Assembly (NCBI GenBank): GCA_966095765.1
Contig: CBHTSZ010000002.1
Span: 1-64,000, forward strand
Direction of reading: 5' to 3'
Origin: CBHTSZ01 sp966095765
Lineage (GTDB): Bacteria > Patescibacteriota > Saccharimonadia > Saccharimonadales > Saccharimonadaceae
DNA: 64,000 nucleotides
The notes under the pieces were generated by a model. It did not search any database. It was not told where the DNA came from and saw only the letters and a list, made by a program, of their open reading frames with translations. How positions within the stretch are numbered: position 1 is the stretch's first letter; every line of letters begins with the position of its first letter. This document shows, piece by piece, positions 25,839 to 33,876 of this stretch. The position numbers were made by a program, and so were the translations under genes.

Positions 25839-26339
25839 ATGATCCTTCTCTGGAGCTTTTTGGCGCTACTCGGGGCAAGCTTTTTGCTCATCGTGTTTCG
25901 TGGTGCGCCGTATGTCCCGACGCACGGACGTGATCTTGAGCGGCTCTTTACGCTCTATACGTTTCGAAAAAATGAGGTCCTCGTTGACCTTGGGTCTGGG
26001 GATGGCCGCGTACTCGCAGCAGCAGCTCACCGGGGCATCCGAACGGTTGGTTACGAACTCAACCCATTTCTGTACTGGTATAGCCGGATAAAGCTGCGCG
26101 GCGTTCAGCAGGCTGAAGTTCGGCTGGAGGATTTCTGGACGAGCAAGTTGCCAGGGGAGACTGCTGTGGTATTCGTCTTCCTGGCCGGTCCGTTCATGGC
26201 AAAGCTTGATCGCAAGCTCACGAAAGAGGCAGAGAGGCTCGGACATGATATCTTGCTCGTCAGTTATGGCATGAAAATGCCTGGCAGAACGATCGAAGCC
26301 CAGGCCGGTGGCCTGCTTACATATCGCTATTCCGCTTAA
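25839..26339 (+). CDS. Membrane-anchored class I SAM-dependent methyltransferase
   Basis: A 166-aa protein with an N-terminal membrane segment (about 1-22) followed by a compact Rossmann fold. The SAM motif is VLVDLGSGDGRVLAAAAHRG with the acidic motif II residue in GYELNPF. The substrate is unknown. No RNA- or protein-binding domain is attached. It directly follows xseB (three-base gap), so it is probably part of the same transcript. Confidence 0.75.
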   Translation: MILLWSFLALLGASFLLIVFRGAPYVPTHGRDLERLFTLYTFRKNEVLVDLGSGDGRVLAAAAHRGIRTVGYELNPFLYWYSRIKLRGVQQAEVRLEDFWTSKLPGETAVVFVFLAGPFMAKLDRKLTKEAERLGHDILLVSYGMKMPGRTIEAQAGGLLTYRYSA

Positions 26340-26383
26340 GCCTTTACACGCCTCACTACTTCACCGTATACTTTGGATCAGAT

Positions 26384-27037
26384 ATGAAACACACATCACA
26401 TGAATCAGGTTCGGTAAACCCTCTCCTGGTTTCTAGTATCTTACTCGGACTGCTTGCGACTGGACTTGCTGGTTTCGGTATTTGGTCGTACACGAACTAT
26501 CTCGACCAGAAGCATCACACCGATGCAAAGATTGAGACAGCGGTGACGAAGGCGAAAGCCGTGCAAGCTGAGGTACTCGAAAAAGACTTCCTCGAGCGTG
26601 AAAAACAGCCATACACAAAGTTCAACGGGCCCGATGATCTCGGTCACGTTAGCTTCGACTACCCAAAGACCTGGAGCGTCTACGTGGAGAAAAACGGCTC
26701 ACTCGGAGAGTACGAAGCCTACCTCAATCCTGGTACCGTTCCGACCGTCTCGAACCAGCAGCCGTTTGCAGCACGTGTAGAGATTACGAACCGTACCTAT
26801 GACTCAACGCTCAAGACATTTGAGGGTTTGGTGAGAAAGGGTGATCTCAAAACGTCACCAGTTACCGTCAACGGCTTTACGGGTGTACGACTAGATGGCA
26901 AGTTTTCAACCTACCGCGAAGGTTCATCAGTTATCTTTAAGGTTCGTGATAAAACATTGACGCTTTCGACTGACGCGAGCGCTTTTAGGTCTGACTTTGA
27001 CAACGTCCTTCTGAAGTCACTCGACTTCAACCCGTAA
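26384..27037 (+). CDS. Membrane-anchored extracytoplasmic protein, 217 aa
   Basis: A short cytoplasmic start, one membrane segment (about 14-36) and a short helix lead into an extracytoplasmic domain from about residue 75. The segment HVSFDYPKTWSVYVEKNG resembles the PsbP-like/lipoprotein folds often seen in CPR exported proteins. The function is unknown. A TATACT box ends eleven bases before the ATG. Confidence 0.6.
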   Translation: MKHTSHESGSVNPLLVSSILLGLLATGLAGFGIWSYTNYLDQKHHTDAKIETAVTKAKAVQAEVLEKDFLEREKQPYTKFNGPDDLGHVSFDYPKTWSVYVEKNGSLGEYEAYLNPGTVPTVSNQQPFAARVEITNRTYDSTLKTFEGLVRKGDLKTSPVTVNGFTGVRLDGKFSTYREGSSVIFKVRDKTLTLSTDASAFRSDFDNVLLKSLDFNP

Positions 27038-27082
27038 CCATCTCCTCGTATTCGGTCACCGCATGCTACACTAGGGGTAGTT

Positions 27083-27811
27083 ATGAGGGGAGTGCAGCCA
27101 GAGCAAGAAAACACATGGGGCAGCCTCGCGATGCCCTCTGTTCTTGCCGCTGCTCACGAACTCAAAGCACCGCTCGTACTCATGCGACAGCTCTCGTACC
27201 AGCTAGAGATGGCAGGCGAACTGACATTGGACCAGAAAATTGTTCAAGAACGTATGCGGCTGACGGCCGAGCGTGCACTTCGGTTAGTAGAGAACATCAC
27301 ACAAACGAGTCGGCTCAACGAAGCGCTGTTTGCACTTGAACCACTGCAAGCTCGTTCGGTATGGCATGAGGTAGCGGGCGAGATAACGCCTCTGGCCAAG
27401 CAAATGAACCAACAGCTTAAAGTCAGGGTCCCGCGAAAACCACTCCTGGCTGTCGCCCATCGTGAACTGTTGCCAGCGATTCTCATCGGCCTTTGTGACA
27501 ACGCACTCGCACACAACCCGCATGGCTCGCAGGTAGTTCTGAGTGCGAAGCAAGAGAAGCAGACTGTTATCTTTTCGGTTCGAGACAAGGGCCCAGTTAT
27601 TGACGCGAAGGCATTTCGAGAGCTAGAGTCGCGCCTCGGTGTCGCTCCACAGCCTCTCGGTACACGGCCAAACAGCAGTGGACTCGGTCTCTGGATAGCT
27701 GGTAGTTTTGCTCGGGCTATGGCATCACAGCTCAGTGTTACGCGTCACCGCACCGGTGGTATGACGTTCTCTCTCCACGTACCAATCTCGGGACAGCTAT
27801 CACTCCTATGA
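27083..27811 (+). CDS. Soluble sensor histidine kinase
   Basis: A 242-aa kinase with almost no sensor region. The H-box is AAAHELKAPL with phospho-acceptor His25. The N-box is GLCDNALAHNP, the G1 box RDKGPVID and the G2 box GLGLWIAGSF. There are no membrane segments, so it must read a cytoplasmic or membrane-associated partner. Its stop overlaps the next response regulator by four bases. CATGCTACACT upstream is an extended -10. Confidence 0.9.
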   Translation: MRGVQPEQENTWGSLAMPSVLAAAHELKAPLVLMRQLSYQLEMAGELTLDQKIVQERMRLTAERALRLVENITQTSRLNEALFALEPLQARSVWHEVAGEITPLAKQMNQQLKVRVPRKPLLAVAHRELLPAILIGLCDNALAHNPHGSQVVLSAKQEKQTVIFSVRDKGPVIDAKAFRELESRLGVAPQPLGTRPNSSGLGLWIAGSFARAMASQLSVTRHRTGGMTFSLHVPISGQLSLL

Positions 27812-28200
27812 AACAGCCAATCCTTCTCATCGAAGATGACCAGTGGCTTGCCGACAGCATGCTCGTAGCCCTACGCTCACGTGGCCATGAAGTTACCCAG
27901 TTCAGTACTGCCCATGAGGCGATGACGTGGATCAACAAACACACTCCGAGCCTCATCGTCGCCGACGTGTTACTCGGTGATCACAATACGTTCACGCTCT
28001 TTCATGAGCTACAGTCGTACCCTGATACGGCCGCCATACCTGTTGTTATCTGTACGTCCATCGATACGCGAGAACTGGAGCAGGCCGATATGAAAAACTA
28101 CGGTGTTGTCGAGGTGCTCGACAAGGCGACGCTGACTCCCGAAAAACTCTTGTTGACGGTAGAATCTCATTTACCTGAGGTCGGGGGCGTGGATCGATGA
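27808..28200 (+). CDS. Single-domain response regulator (cognate of 27083)
   Basis: A 130-aa receiver with acidic pocket EDD (9-11) and likely phospho-acceptor Asp53 (LIVADVLLGD). The conserved Lys lies near 111 (VLDKATLTPEK). It lacks a DNA-binding output, so signalling ends in protein contact. It overlaps the kinase gene upstream and recO downstream by four bases each (ATGA), so the three are translationally coupled. Confidence 0.9.
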   Translation: MKQPILLIEDDQWLADSMLVALRSRGHEVTQFSTAHEAMTWINKHTPSLIVADVLLGDHNTFTLFHELQSYPDTAAIPVVICTSIDTRELEQADMKNYGVVEVLDKATLTPEKLLLTVESHLPEVGGVDR

Positions 28201-28874
28201 AACCCATCCGCACGAAGGCGATCGTCCTGCGCCGAACGAACTATGCCGAGGCTGATCGTATCCTGCAGTTACTCACCCCGAACCACGGCAAGCTCAGTGC
28301 TATCGCCAAAGGTGTGCGGCGTGAAAAGAGTAAGTTGGCAGGTGGTATCGAACTGTTTGCGATCTGCGACGTATCGATCATTCCAGGCAAAGGTGATATG
28401 GGAACACTCACGAGCTCCCGGCTTGATACGTTCTATTCGCACATCATGGAAGAGTACGATCGACTCCAATTCGGTTATGAGGCGATCAAACAGGTGGGCA
28501 ATGCGGTGGAGGCGGTTTCGGAACCAGCCTTTTTTGAATTGCTTGCAACGACATTTGCTTCGCTCGATAACGTAGAGATTCATGAAAAAATAACCGAGAC
28601 ATGGTTTTGGCTTCAGCTTGCGATACTACTCGGTGTTGGGCTAAACCTCTCAACCGATGAGAACGGTATGAAACTTGTCGAAGAAAGCCGCTACAACTTT
28701 TCGGAGAACTCGATGTCCTTTGTGTATCACGAGCAAGGAAGGTTTACGACCGAGCATATCAAACTCCTGCGTCTGCTCAGTGCGCAGCCGCCACATGTCG
28801 CGCAGCATGTCCGTGGCATCGATGAACTGATACAAGACTGTCTCTGGCTAGCCGAACGAAGCATCGCTCACTAA
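28197..28874 (+). CDS. recO: DNA repair protein RecO
   Basis: A 225-aa RecO, which anneals strands and with RecR loads RecA on SSB-coated DNA. The N-terminal OB fold is typical (KAIVLRRTNYAEADRILQLLTPNHGKLSAIAKGVRR), followed by a helical domain. The zinc-finger cysteines found in many RecO proteins are missing, as in E. coli RecO. The ATGA overlap with the response regulator is unusual for a repair gene. Confidence 0.93.
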   Translation: MKPIRTKAIVLRRTNYAEADRILQLLTPNHGKLSAIAKGVRREKSKLAGGIELFAICDVSIIPGKGDMGTLTSSRLDTFYSHIMEEYDRLQFGYEAIKQVGNAVEAVSEPAFFELLATTFASLDNVEIHEKITETWFWLQLAILLGVGLNLSTDENGMKLVEESRYNFSENSMSFVYHEQGRFTTEHIKLLRLLSAQPPHVAQHVRGIDELIQDCLWLAERSIAH

Positions 28875-28880
28875 AAAGGA

Positions 28881-28905
28881 AAACCCCCGCGCGGGGCGGG
28901 GGTTT
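28881..28905. terminator. GC-rich bidirectional terminator
   Basis: A 10-bp stem (AAACCCCCGC / GCGGGGGTTT) with a 5-base loop between recO and the convergent 28908 gene. On the minus strand it is followed by TTCCTTTTT. Confidence 0.88.
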
Positions 28906-28907
28906 GG

Positions 28908-29630
28908 TTACTCCTTTCGAAGAACGGTCCTCAGCAGGCGACCTGCAGCCATCAACTGAATGTCGATGACGAATCTTGTGAGCGAGACAGCGATGCCGTA
29001 CGGCTTGCGCCGGCGGGCATTGATCTCGATCAGGCGTGCGTCGAGCAGCTGTCGCTGCAACCCCTTGGTATAGGGGAGTACGAACTCGACTGCTTGCTGC
29101 TGATCACGCAGACAGCAGTCCTGGCACTCGGTGAGCGCGAACTCAACGAGGGCACGCTTGGCCTTCTTGTCCTTGGCGTCGATCAATAGACGCACTCGCC
29201 AGGTGTAGCTCTCGGTGATACGCCGTTGACGCACCCCCTTGGCGTTGCGGAGGTCATCTCCGTGCAGCGCCAGCGCCTGTTCAATGTACGCCAGGCCGGC
29301 CTTGGGGTCGTGGTAACGTGCTACGAACAGGCCGTAGTCACGCATTGCCCGAGCAAGCCCGAGCCGCTCATGGTCCTGGAAGGCATCGAGCGACGACGTG
29401 TAGAGCCGGTTTGCATCGTCGAAATTTCCTTCGGTTTCGCGAAGAAGTGCCAGACGGTGCAGGGCTTCGCCGCGCCAGGTGAGATCCTGGGGTGACGAGC
29501 TCATGTAGGTGAGCCGACGCAGGGTAGGCTCATGGCTTCGGAGTGTCGCCGGATCATCGTAGTAATCCTTGAAGACCTTGAGCAGCTGCCGGAGCTGAGA
29601 GCTACGGCTTTTGAACGCAAGAACAGCCAA
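28908..29630 (-). CDS. Helical TPR-like protein, high-G+C cassette gene
   Basis: A 240-aa soluble protein made of helical pairs resembling tetratricopeptide repeats (WRGEALHRLALLRETEGNFDDANRLY; LARAMRDYGLFVARYHDPKAGLAYIEQAL). The start is TTG at 29630 with AGGAG upstream; an upstream TTG at 29705 has no such site and lies in AT-rich promoter DNA. G+C is clearly higher than in recO or glyS. It is one of three tandem minus-strand genes, each with its own terminator. No specific family is recognised. Confidence 0.6.
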   Translation of the reverse strand: MAVLAFKSRSSQLRQLLKVFKDYYDDPATLRSHEPTLRRLTYMSSSPQDLTWRGEALHRLALLRETEGNFDDANRLYTSSLDAFQDHERLGLARAMRDYGLFVARYHDPKAGLAYIEQALALHGDDLRNAKGVRQRRITESYTWRVRLLIDAKDKKAKRALVEFALTECQDCCLRDQQQAVEFVLPYTKGLQRQLLDARLIEINARRRKPYGIAVSLTRFVIDIQLMAAGRLLRTVLRKE

Positions 29631-29715
29631 GAGTACTCCTATGGTGAGGGACTGAATTCGAAAGGTACAGTTATATACATTACCATTTTTATGAAGATTT
29701 ATCAATAAGTGGAAA

Positions 29716-29743
29716 CGCCACCCCCGAAAAATCGGGAGTGGCG
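29716..29743 (-). terminator. Terminator of the 77-aa gene
   Basis: A 12-bp stem with one mismatch (CGCCACCCCCGA / TCGGGAGTGGCG) and an AAAA loop, just past the minus-strand gene ending at 29778. The trailing T-run is weak. Confidence 0.7.
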
Positions 29744-29777
29744 CAGATGATGACGGAAACTGTCGCTATGGACAGTC

Positions 29778-30011
29778 TCACGACTCGGTCATCTCCAGGA
29801 GCTTGCGGCAGCAGACGAGAGCATCCGCAGTGCAGGCTGATGGGTTTTGCTCCAGGTGGAGCTTGAGCAGGCGAGCCTCCTCGATAACGCGGTCCTCGAC
29901 CGTCCTACCGGGGTGTCGCTTCAGGCAGGCGAGCGCCGTGTTGATGTGAACCAACGCGGTGTCGATGCTCGCTGCAGTCCAGGATCGTGCTGGTGTCAGC
30001 ATCATGGACAT
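29778..30011 (-). CDS. Small helical protein, 77 aa, high-G+C cassette gene
   Basis: A small protein with two predicted helices and four cysteines, two of them adjacent (ACTADALVCCRKLLEM). The ATG at 30011 has GAGAGGG upstream. No family is recognised. It is flanked by its own hairpin terminator and an AT-rich promoter region, like its two neighbours. Confidence 0.55.
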   Translation of the reverse strand: MSMMLTPARSWTAASIDTALVHINTALACLKRHPGRTVEDRVIEEARLLKLHLEQNPSACTADALVCCRKLLEMTES

Positions 30012-30128
30012 TTCTGGTCACCCTCTCTTTGTTTTTCCTCATGAAGTGTATGGGGATGATTTTGTTATACTCCTGAAAATCAGCGATGACAATGCTTTTT
30101 TCGATGTAATTATGAACAAATAAAAAAT

Positions 30129-30164
30129 ACCCCCGCCCAGGACTCTCTTGAGCTGGGCGGGGGT
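30129..30164 (-). terminator. Strong terminator of the 169-aa gene
   Basis: A perfect 12-bp stem (ACCCCCGCCCAG / CTGGGCGGGGGT) with a 12-base loop. On the minus strand it is followed by ATTTTTTA. Confidence 0.9.
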
Positions 30165-30181
30165 GATCATATGTGGAGGCT

Positions 30182-30691
30182 TCAGACCCGGCTGTAGAGG
30201 CTGTAGTGCCGCTCCAGCGCCTTGGTGACCTTCTGCTGCTCCTTGGGTTGGAGTAGGTGCAGATCAGGGGTGGTCTTTTGCGGACTACCCCATGCATTCA
30301 GGGTGGTGTGAATCACAGCAGCCTCGTAGGCGCAGGCGTGCTGCAGCTCCTCGATCTCGGGCAGGCAGCCACTCTCATGAGCGGCGAGCTGGACTGCCGT
30401 CTTCGCGTCTTCCTCGAGCATCTCGAGGGCGTAGATCAAGCACTCGGTTGCTGAGTGCTGCAGGAAGCCGGCTTGACTGATGCGAGCCGGCTTTGCGTAC
30501 GCGAGCGCACGGACGAAGAAGTAGCGGGCACGAACCCACTGCGGCTGCGTCGTTCCCAGCGTGGCGCTGCGGAGCTTGTTGAGCTCCGCGAGGACGCGGA
30601 CGAAGTCGGGCTGAAACCTAGCCCGCATGAGCTGTCGCTCGACCGAAACAAGCTCCTCGAGAAGAGCCTCGGGTGACCGGACATCGATCAC
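30182..30691 (-). CDS. Helical protein, 169 aa, high-G+C cassette gene
   Basis: A soluble, predicted all-helical protein (LLEELVSVERQLMRARFQPDFVRVLAELNKL; FFVRALAYAKPARISQAGF). Its helical style is close to the 28908 product. The start is GTG at 30691 after GGTGGTGAA. G+C is high: the 60 bases from 30541 contain 43 G or C. No family is recognised. It is divergent from glyS, with promoters in the AT-rich gap 30692-30814. Confidence 0.6.
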   Translation of the reverse strand: MIDVRSPEALLEELVSVERQLMRARFQPDFVRVLAELNKLRSATLGTTQPQWVRARYFFVRALAYAKPARISQAGFLQHSATECLIYALEMLEEDAKTAVQLAAHESGCLPEIEELQHACAYEAAVIHTTLNAWGSPQKTTPDLHLLQPKEQQKVTKALERHYSLYSRV

Positions 30692-30798
30692 GGAAGTTCA
30701 CCACCAATCCTGATTGTCGTTAATGTGCCAAAATGATCGTTTCGAAATGATACAAACTTTTGTTCAATTCGTCAATGGTTTAACAGGGAAGAATCTGC

Positions 30799-30804
30799 TA
30801 TACT
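30799..30804 (+). promoter_or_regulatory. Extended -10 of glyS
   Basis: CTGCTATACT, with TATACT ending ten bases before the ATG at 30815. There is no ribosome site in the short leader. Confidence 0.55.
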
Positions 30805-30814
30805 TGCAGACAAT

Positions 30815-32113
30815 ATGGCAAAAGAAACCAAACTCGAAGACATCGTATCCCTCGCCAAGCGCCGGGGTTTTATCAACCAAGGCTCCGAAGTGTACGGCGG
30901 CCTGAGCGGCACCTGGGACTACGGCCCACTCGGCGTCGCACTCAAACGCAACATCATGAACCTCTGGTGGAAGATGTTCGTTGATGAGCGTGACGACATG
31001 TACGGCGTTGACGCCGCGATCCTCATGAACCAGAAAGTCTGGCAGGCGAGCGGCCACGTCGATACCTTTACCGACCCGCTCGTCGAGTGCTCGAACTGTC
31101 ATGCACGTCACCGTGCTGACAAGTTAGAAGACCCAAACAAGTGTCCAACTTGTGGCCAGACTGGAACCTTTGGCGAGCCAAAGCAGTTCAACATGATGTT
31201 CAAGACGAACGTTGGTCCAGTTGCTGACGACAACTCGATCAGCTACCTCCGTCCAGAGACCGCCCAGGGTATCTTCACGAACTACAAGAGCGTCGTCGAC
31301 GTCTTTTACCCAGACTTACCGTTCGGTATTGCCCAGCAAGGCAAAGCGTTCCGTAACGAAATCTCACCGCGTGACTTCGTCTTCCGTTCACGCGAGTTCG
31401 AGCAGATGGAGATTGAGTACTTCGTCAATCCTGAGAAATGGGAGGAAGCGTTCGAAGCATGGGTGGAGCAGTGCAAGAAATGGTTTGAGGCGCTGGGTCT
31501 GCCGGCTGACATGATCCACGAGCTCGAAGTGCCCGAAGATGACCGCGCTCACTACAGTAAGCGAACCATCGACTTTGAGTTTGATTTCCCGATCGGTCGC
31601 GAAGAACTCATGGGGCTTGCATACCGCACTGACTTTGACCTCAAAAACATCCATGACAACAGTGGCAAGAACATGGAATACACTATCAAGGGAACGAACG
31701 ACAAGTTTATCCCGCATGTCATCGAACCGAGCTTTGGTGTTGAGCGAGCCCTCATGGCTGTGCTCACGAGCGCCTACACTGAGGATGAAGTAAACGGTGA
31801 AAAGCGCGTCTTCCTCAAGCTTCCTGATCACCTTGCGCCAGCGAAATACGCCGTCTCACCACTTCTCAAGAACAAGCCAGAGCTTGTCGAAAAAGCCCGC
31901 GAAGTTTACAAAGCCCTCCAGGCGAAATACCCAGGCCGCGTTATGTGGGATGATAACGGTAACATCGGCAAGCGTTACCGCCGCCAAGACGAGATCGGTA
32001 CGCCGTACTGTGTCGTTATCGACTTTGATACGCTCGAGGACGGAACCGTGACGGTTCGCGAACGAGATACGACTGAGCAAAAACGAGTCACTCTCGAAGA
32101 AATCACTGAGTAG
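30815..32113 (+). CDS. glyS: Glycyl-tRNA synthetase, single-chain class II type
   Basis: A 432-aa homodimeric-type GlyRS (archaeal/eukaryotic and Gram-positive form, not alpha2beta2). The N-terminus has the family block RRGFINQGSEVYGGLSGTWDYGP. A zinc-knuckle insertion has CSNCHARH and CPTCGQTG. Motif 2 is FRNEISPRDFVFRSREFEQME and motif 3 is in PSFGVERALMAVL. The C-terminal anticodon-binding domain is complete. It is followed two bases later by a membrane protein gene. Confidence 0.97.
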   Translation: MAKETKLEDIVSLAKRRGFINQGSEVYGGLSGTWDYGPLGVALKRNIMNLWWKMFVDERDDMYGVDAAILMNQKVWQASGHVDTFTDPLVECSNCHARHRADKLEDPNKCPTCGQTGTFGEPKQFNMMFKTNVGPVADDNSISYLRPETAQGIFTNYKSVVDVFYPDLPFGIAQQGKAFRNEISPRDFVFRSREFEQMEIEYFVNPEKWEEAFEAWVEQCKKWFEALGLPADMIHELEVPEDDRAHYSKRTIDFEFDFPIGREELMGLAYRTDFDLKNIHDNSGKNMEYTIKGTNDKFIPHVIEPSFGVERALMAVLTSAYTEDEVNGEKRVFLKLPDHLAPAKYAVSPLLKNKPELVEKAREVYKALQAKYPGRVMWDDNGNIGKRYRRQDEIGTPYCVVIDFDTLEDGTVTVRERDTTEQKRVTLEEITE

Positions 32114-32115
32114 TC

Positions 32116-32673
32116 ATGACCAAAAGAACCCATATGACTAAAAGTGCTGGGTTTGCCCGAAAAGTACCAAATATCCTCTTTGGCGTCATGATCGGGTTTG
32201 TATTTGCGTCACTGGTGGCAGGGGAGATATTTAACGCCTATGAACACTTCTGGTGGTGGGATGACATGCTGCATACGCTGTCAGGTGTGATCCTGGGTGT
32301 CGTCGGTTTTCTTGCGGTGTATTTCCTGAACGCACGTTACCGTATGACGATCAGCCCGTTGTTCGTGGCGGTGTTTGCCTTTACATTTGCGATCACGATG
32401 GGTGTGGTGTGGGAGATTATCGAGTTTACGGCCGATGCACTGTTTCGTACGCCGATGCAGCGCTGGAACTTGCCATCCGATGCGACGCTGATTGGCCGCG
32501 GTTATCAAGGGGTAGGGCTTCGTGACACGATGTCTGACCTCATCGTCGCCGGCATCGGCTCGCTCGTCTCGTCAACCTTTGCGTATTTTGCTTTCAAGCA
32601 CCGCAAAGCAACGGTGCTGAGCGCGATGCGACACACTGCTCGTCGGCTCGGACATCGTCGGAAGAAACACTAA
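32116..32673 (+). CDS. YjdF/DUF2238-like membrane protein
   Basis: A 185-aa protein with about four membrane segments and conserved polar residues at their ends: WWWDDMLHTLSGVILG, GVVWEIIEFTADAL and LRDTMSDLIVAGIGS. This spacing of Asp, His and Glu is that of the YjdF (DUF2238) family, whose function is unknown. The C-terminus is short and basic. It starts two bases after glyS and is probably co-transcribed. Confidence 0.75.
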   Translation: MTKRTHMTKSAGFARKVPNILFGVMIGFVFASLVAGEIFNAYEHFWWWDDMLHTLSGVILGVVGFLAVYFLNARYRMTISPLFVAVFAFTFAITMGVVWEIIEFTADALFRTPMQRWNLPSDATLIGRGYQGVGLRDTMSDLIVAGIGSLVSSTFAYFAFKHRKATVLSAMRHTARRLGHRRKKH

Positions 32674-32685
32674 GCCAAAAGAAAA

Positions 32686-32720
32686 CTCCCCGCTTGTCCA
32701 CCGTGAGGTGGGGCGGGGAG
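32686..32720. terminator. Branched GC-rich terminator
   Basis: An outer stem CTCCCCGC / GCGGGGAG encloses an inner CCACC / GGTGG hairpin, between two convergent genes. On the minus strand it is followed by TTTTCTTTTGG. Confidence 0.85.
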
Positions 32721-32727
32721 AGTTCTT

Positions 32728-33105
32728 TCACGCGGTGCTGGGCTGCTTCGAGAAGGTGAAGTAGGCCTGGTTGTCGCCGAAGTTGATCTGCTCGAGCATC
32801 TCGTCCTTGGGGCCGAAGCCGAACATCTCGAGGATCTCGGCGGCGGCCATCGGCCCGCTACCGGTGTAGCCGCAGATCGGGGTGACGAAGTGCCACCCGC
32901 GCGGCTCCAGGCCGGTTCCCAGCTCGAAGTCGACCTCGTCCATCCAGTAGAGGATGAGACCGTCGAAACGGTCGACCTCGGCTCGGTAGACCCGGCTGCC
33001 GTAGCGCTCGTGAACCTTGGCGGCGATCCGAAGGGCTTCGCCCGTGTAGGTGTCTTCACCCTTGAGGACGCCGACGGTGGTCGCGCCCCGGAAACGTACT
33101 GCCAT
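32728..33105 (-). CDS. Hypothetical protein, 125 aa, high-G+C cassette gene
   Basis: A small soluble protein with a beta-rich N-terminus (MAVRFRGATTVGVLKGEDTY) and a Gly/Pro-rich middle (PICGYTGSGPMAAAEIL). No family is recognised. The ATG at 33105 has GGGAG upstream; an in-frame TTG at 33117 overlaps that site and is rejected. Composition is strikingly different from neighbours: the 60 bases from 32821 contain 41 G or C. It looks like a separately acquired gene. Confidence 0.6.
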   Translation of the reverse strand: MAVRFRGATTVGVLKGEDTYTGEALRIAAKVHERYGSRVYRAEVDRFDGLILYWMDEVDFELGTGLEPRGWHFVTPICGYTGSGPMAAAEILEMFGFGPKDEMLEQINFGDNQAYFTFSKQPSTA

Positions 33106-33225
33106 GACAGCTCCCAATCTGTAGAAGGTGCGGAAAGAACTTATACTATATTACCATAAAAACTATAAAAAGTAAATAGTTATGAAAATGCGACAAGATG
33201 CACGACGAACGTGTACAGTAGGAGT

Positions 33226-33834
33226 ATGAAACCACGACTATTTATCGAACAAAAGATCACAGCATTTGTGAACCAATACAAAGTCTTTGGCTCAGACGAA
33301 GCCGGTATGCAAGCTGGTCTTGTTGCTTTTGCCCAACAAAAACGCCTCGCTTTCAAAGAACAGGTGACGTTTTATACCGACGAGCAGAAAGCGACGACTG
33401 CGTTTACATTCCGGGCTGAAAAGGTCCTCGATGTCCATGGTCGGTACTTGGTCGAAGATACGAGCGGAAACCTAGTCGGAATGTTCCGTAAAGACTTCAA
33501 ACAGTCGCTCCTCAACAGCACCTGGATCGTGATGGATGCCCAGGGAAACGATCTGTTCAAGGTCAACGAGAGCAACTTTGCGCTCGCGTTCTTCCGCCGC
33601 TATGCAACGTGGATCCCGATCGTAGGCGACATCATCGAACTGGTGACAGTGTTTTTGAAATACCACTTTGTCTTTACTGATATTGCCACCCAAGAAGCCA
33701 TCGGTAAGTACCAGAAGACGACGCTGTTTCGTGACCACTACACGCTCCACATGACCGACGAAGCGTATGCAAAGTGCGACTGGCGAGTGCTCGCTGCGGT
33801 TGGTGTCGGACTTGACGCGCTCCAATCTCGATAA
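33226..33834 (+). CDS. LURP-one-related (LOR) family protein
   Basis: A 202-aa protein of the LURP-one/scramblase-like fold: a beta barrel around a central hydrophobic helix. Typical features are RLFIEQKITAF at the start, YLVEDTSGNLVGMFRKDF and the later hydrophobic segment (IPIVGDIIELVTVFLKYHFVF). Its role in bacteria is unclear; membrane or lipid association is possible. The ATG at 33226 has AGGAG upstream, but a TACAGT box ends only six bases before the ATG. Confidence 0.75.
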   Translation: MKPRLFIEQKITAFVNQYKVFGSDEAGMQAGLVAFAQQKRLAFKEQVTFYTDEQKATTAFTFRAEKVLDVHGRYLVEDTSGNLVGMFRKDFKQSLLNSTWIVMDAQGNDLFKVNESNFALAFFRRYATWIPIVGDIIELVTVFLKYHFVFTDIATQEAIGKYQKTTLFRDHYTLHMTDEAYAKCDWRVLAAVGVGLDALQSR

Positions 33835-33876
33835 ACTCTTCTTTTCAAATCATAAAATAGTTGTACAGTAGTTCTT

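Noticed and set aside
32116..32673. The four-helix membrane protein as KwaA partner of the DUF4868-like protein
   Set aside because: Its motifs (WWDDMLHT, VVWEIIEF) fit YjdF/DUF2238, it is coupled to glyS, and a terminator and other genes lie between it and 34499.
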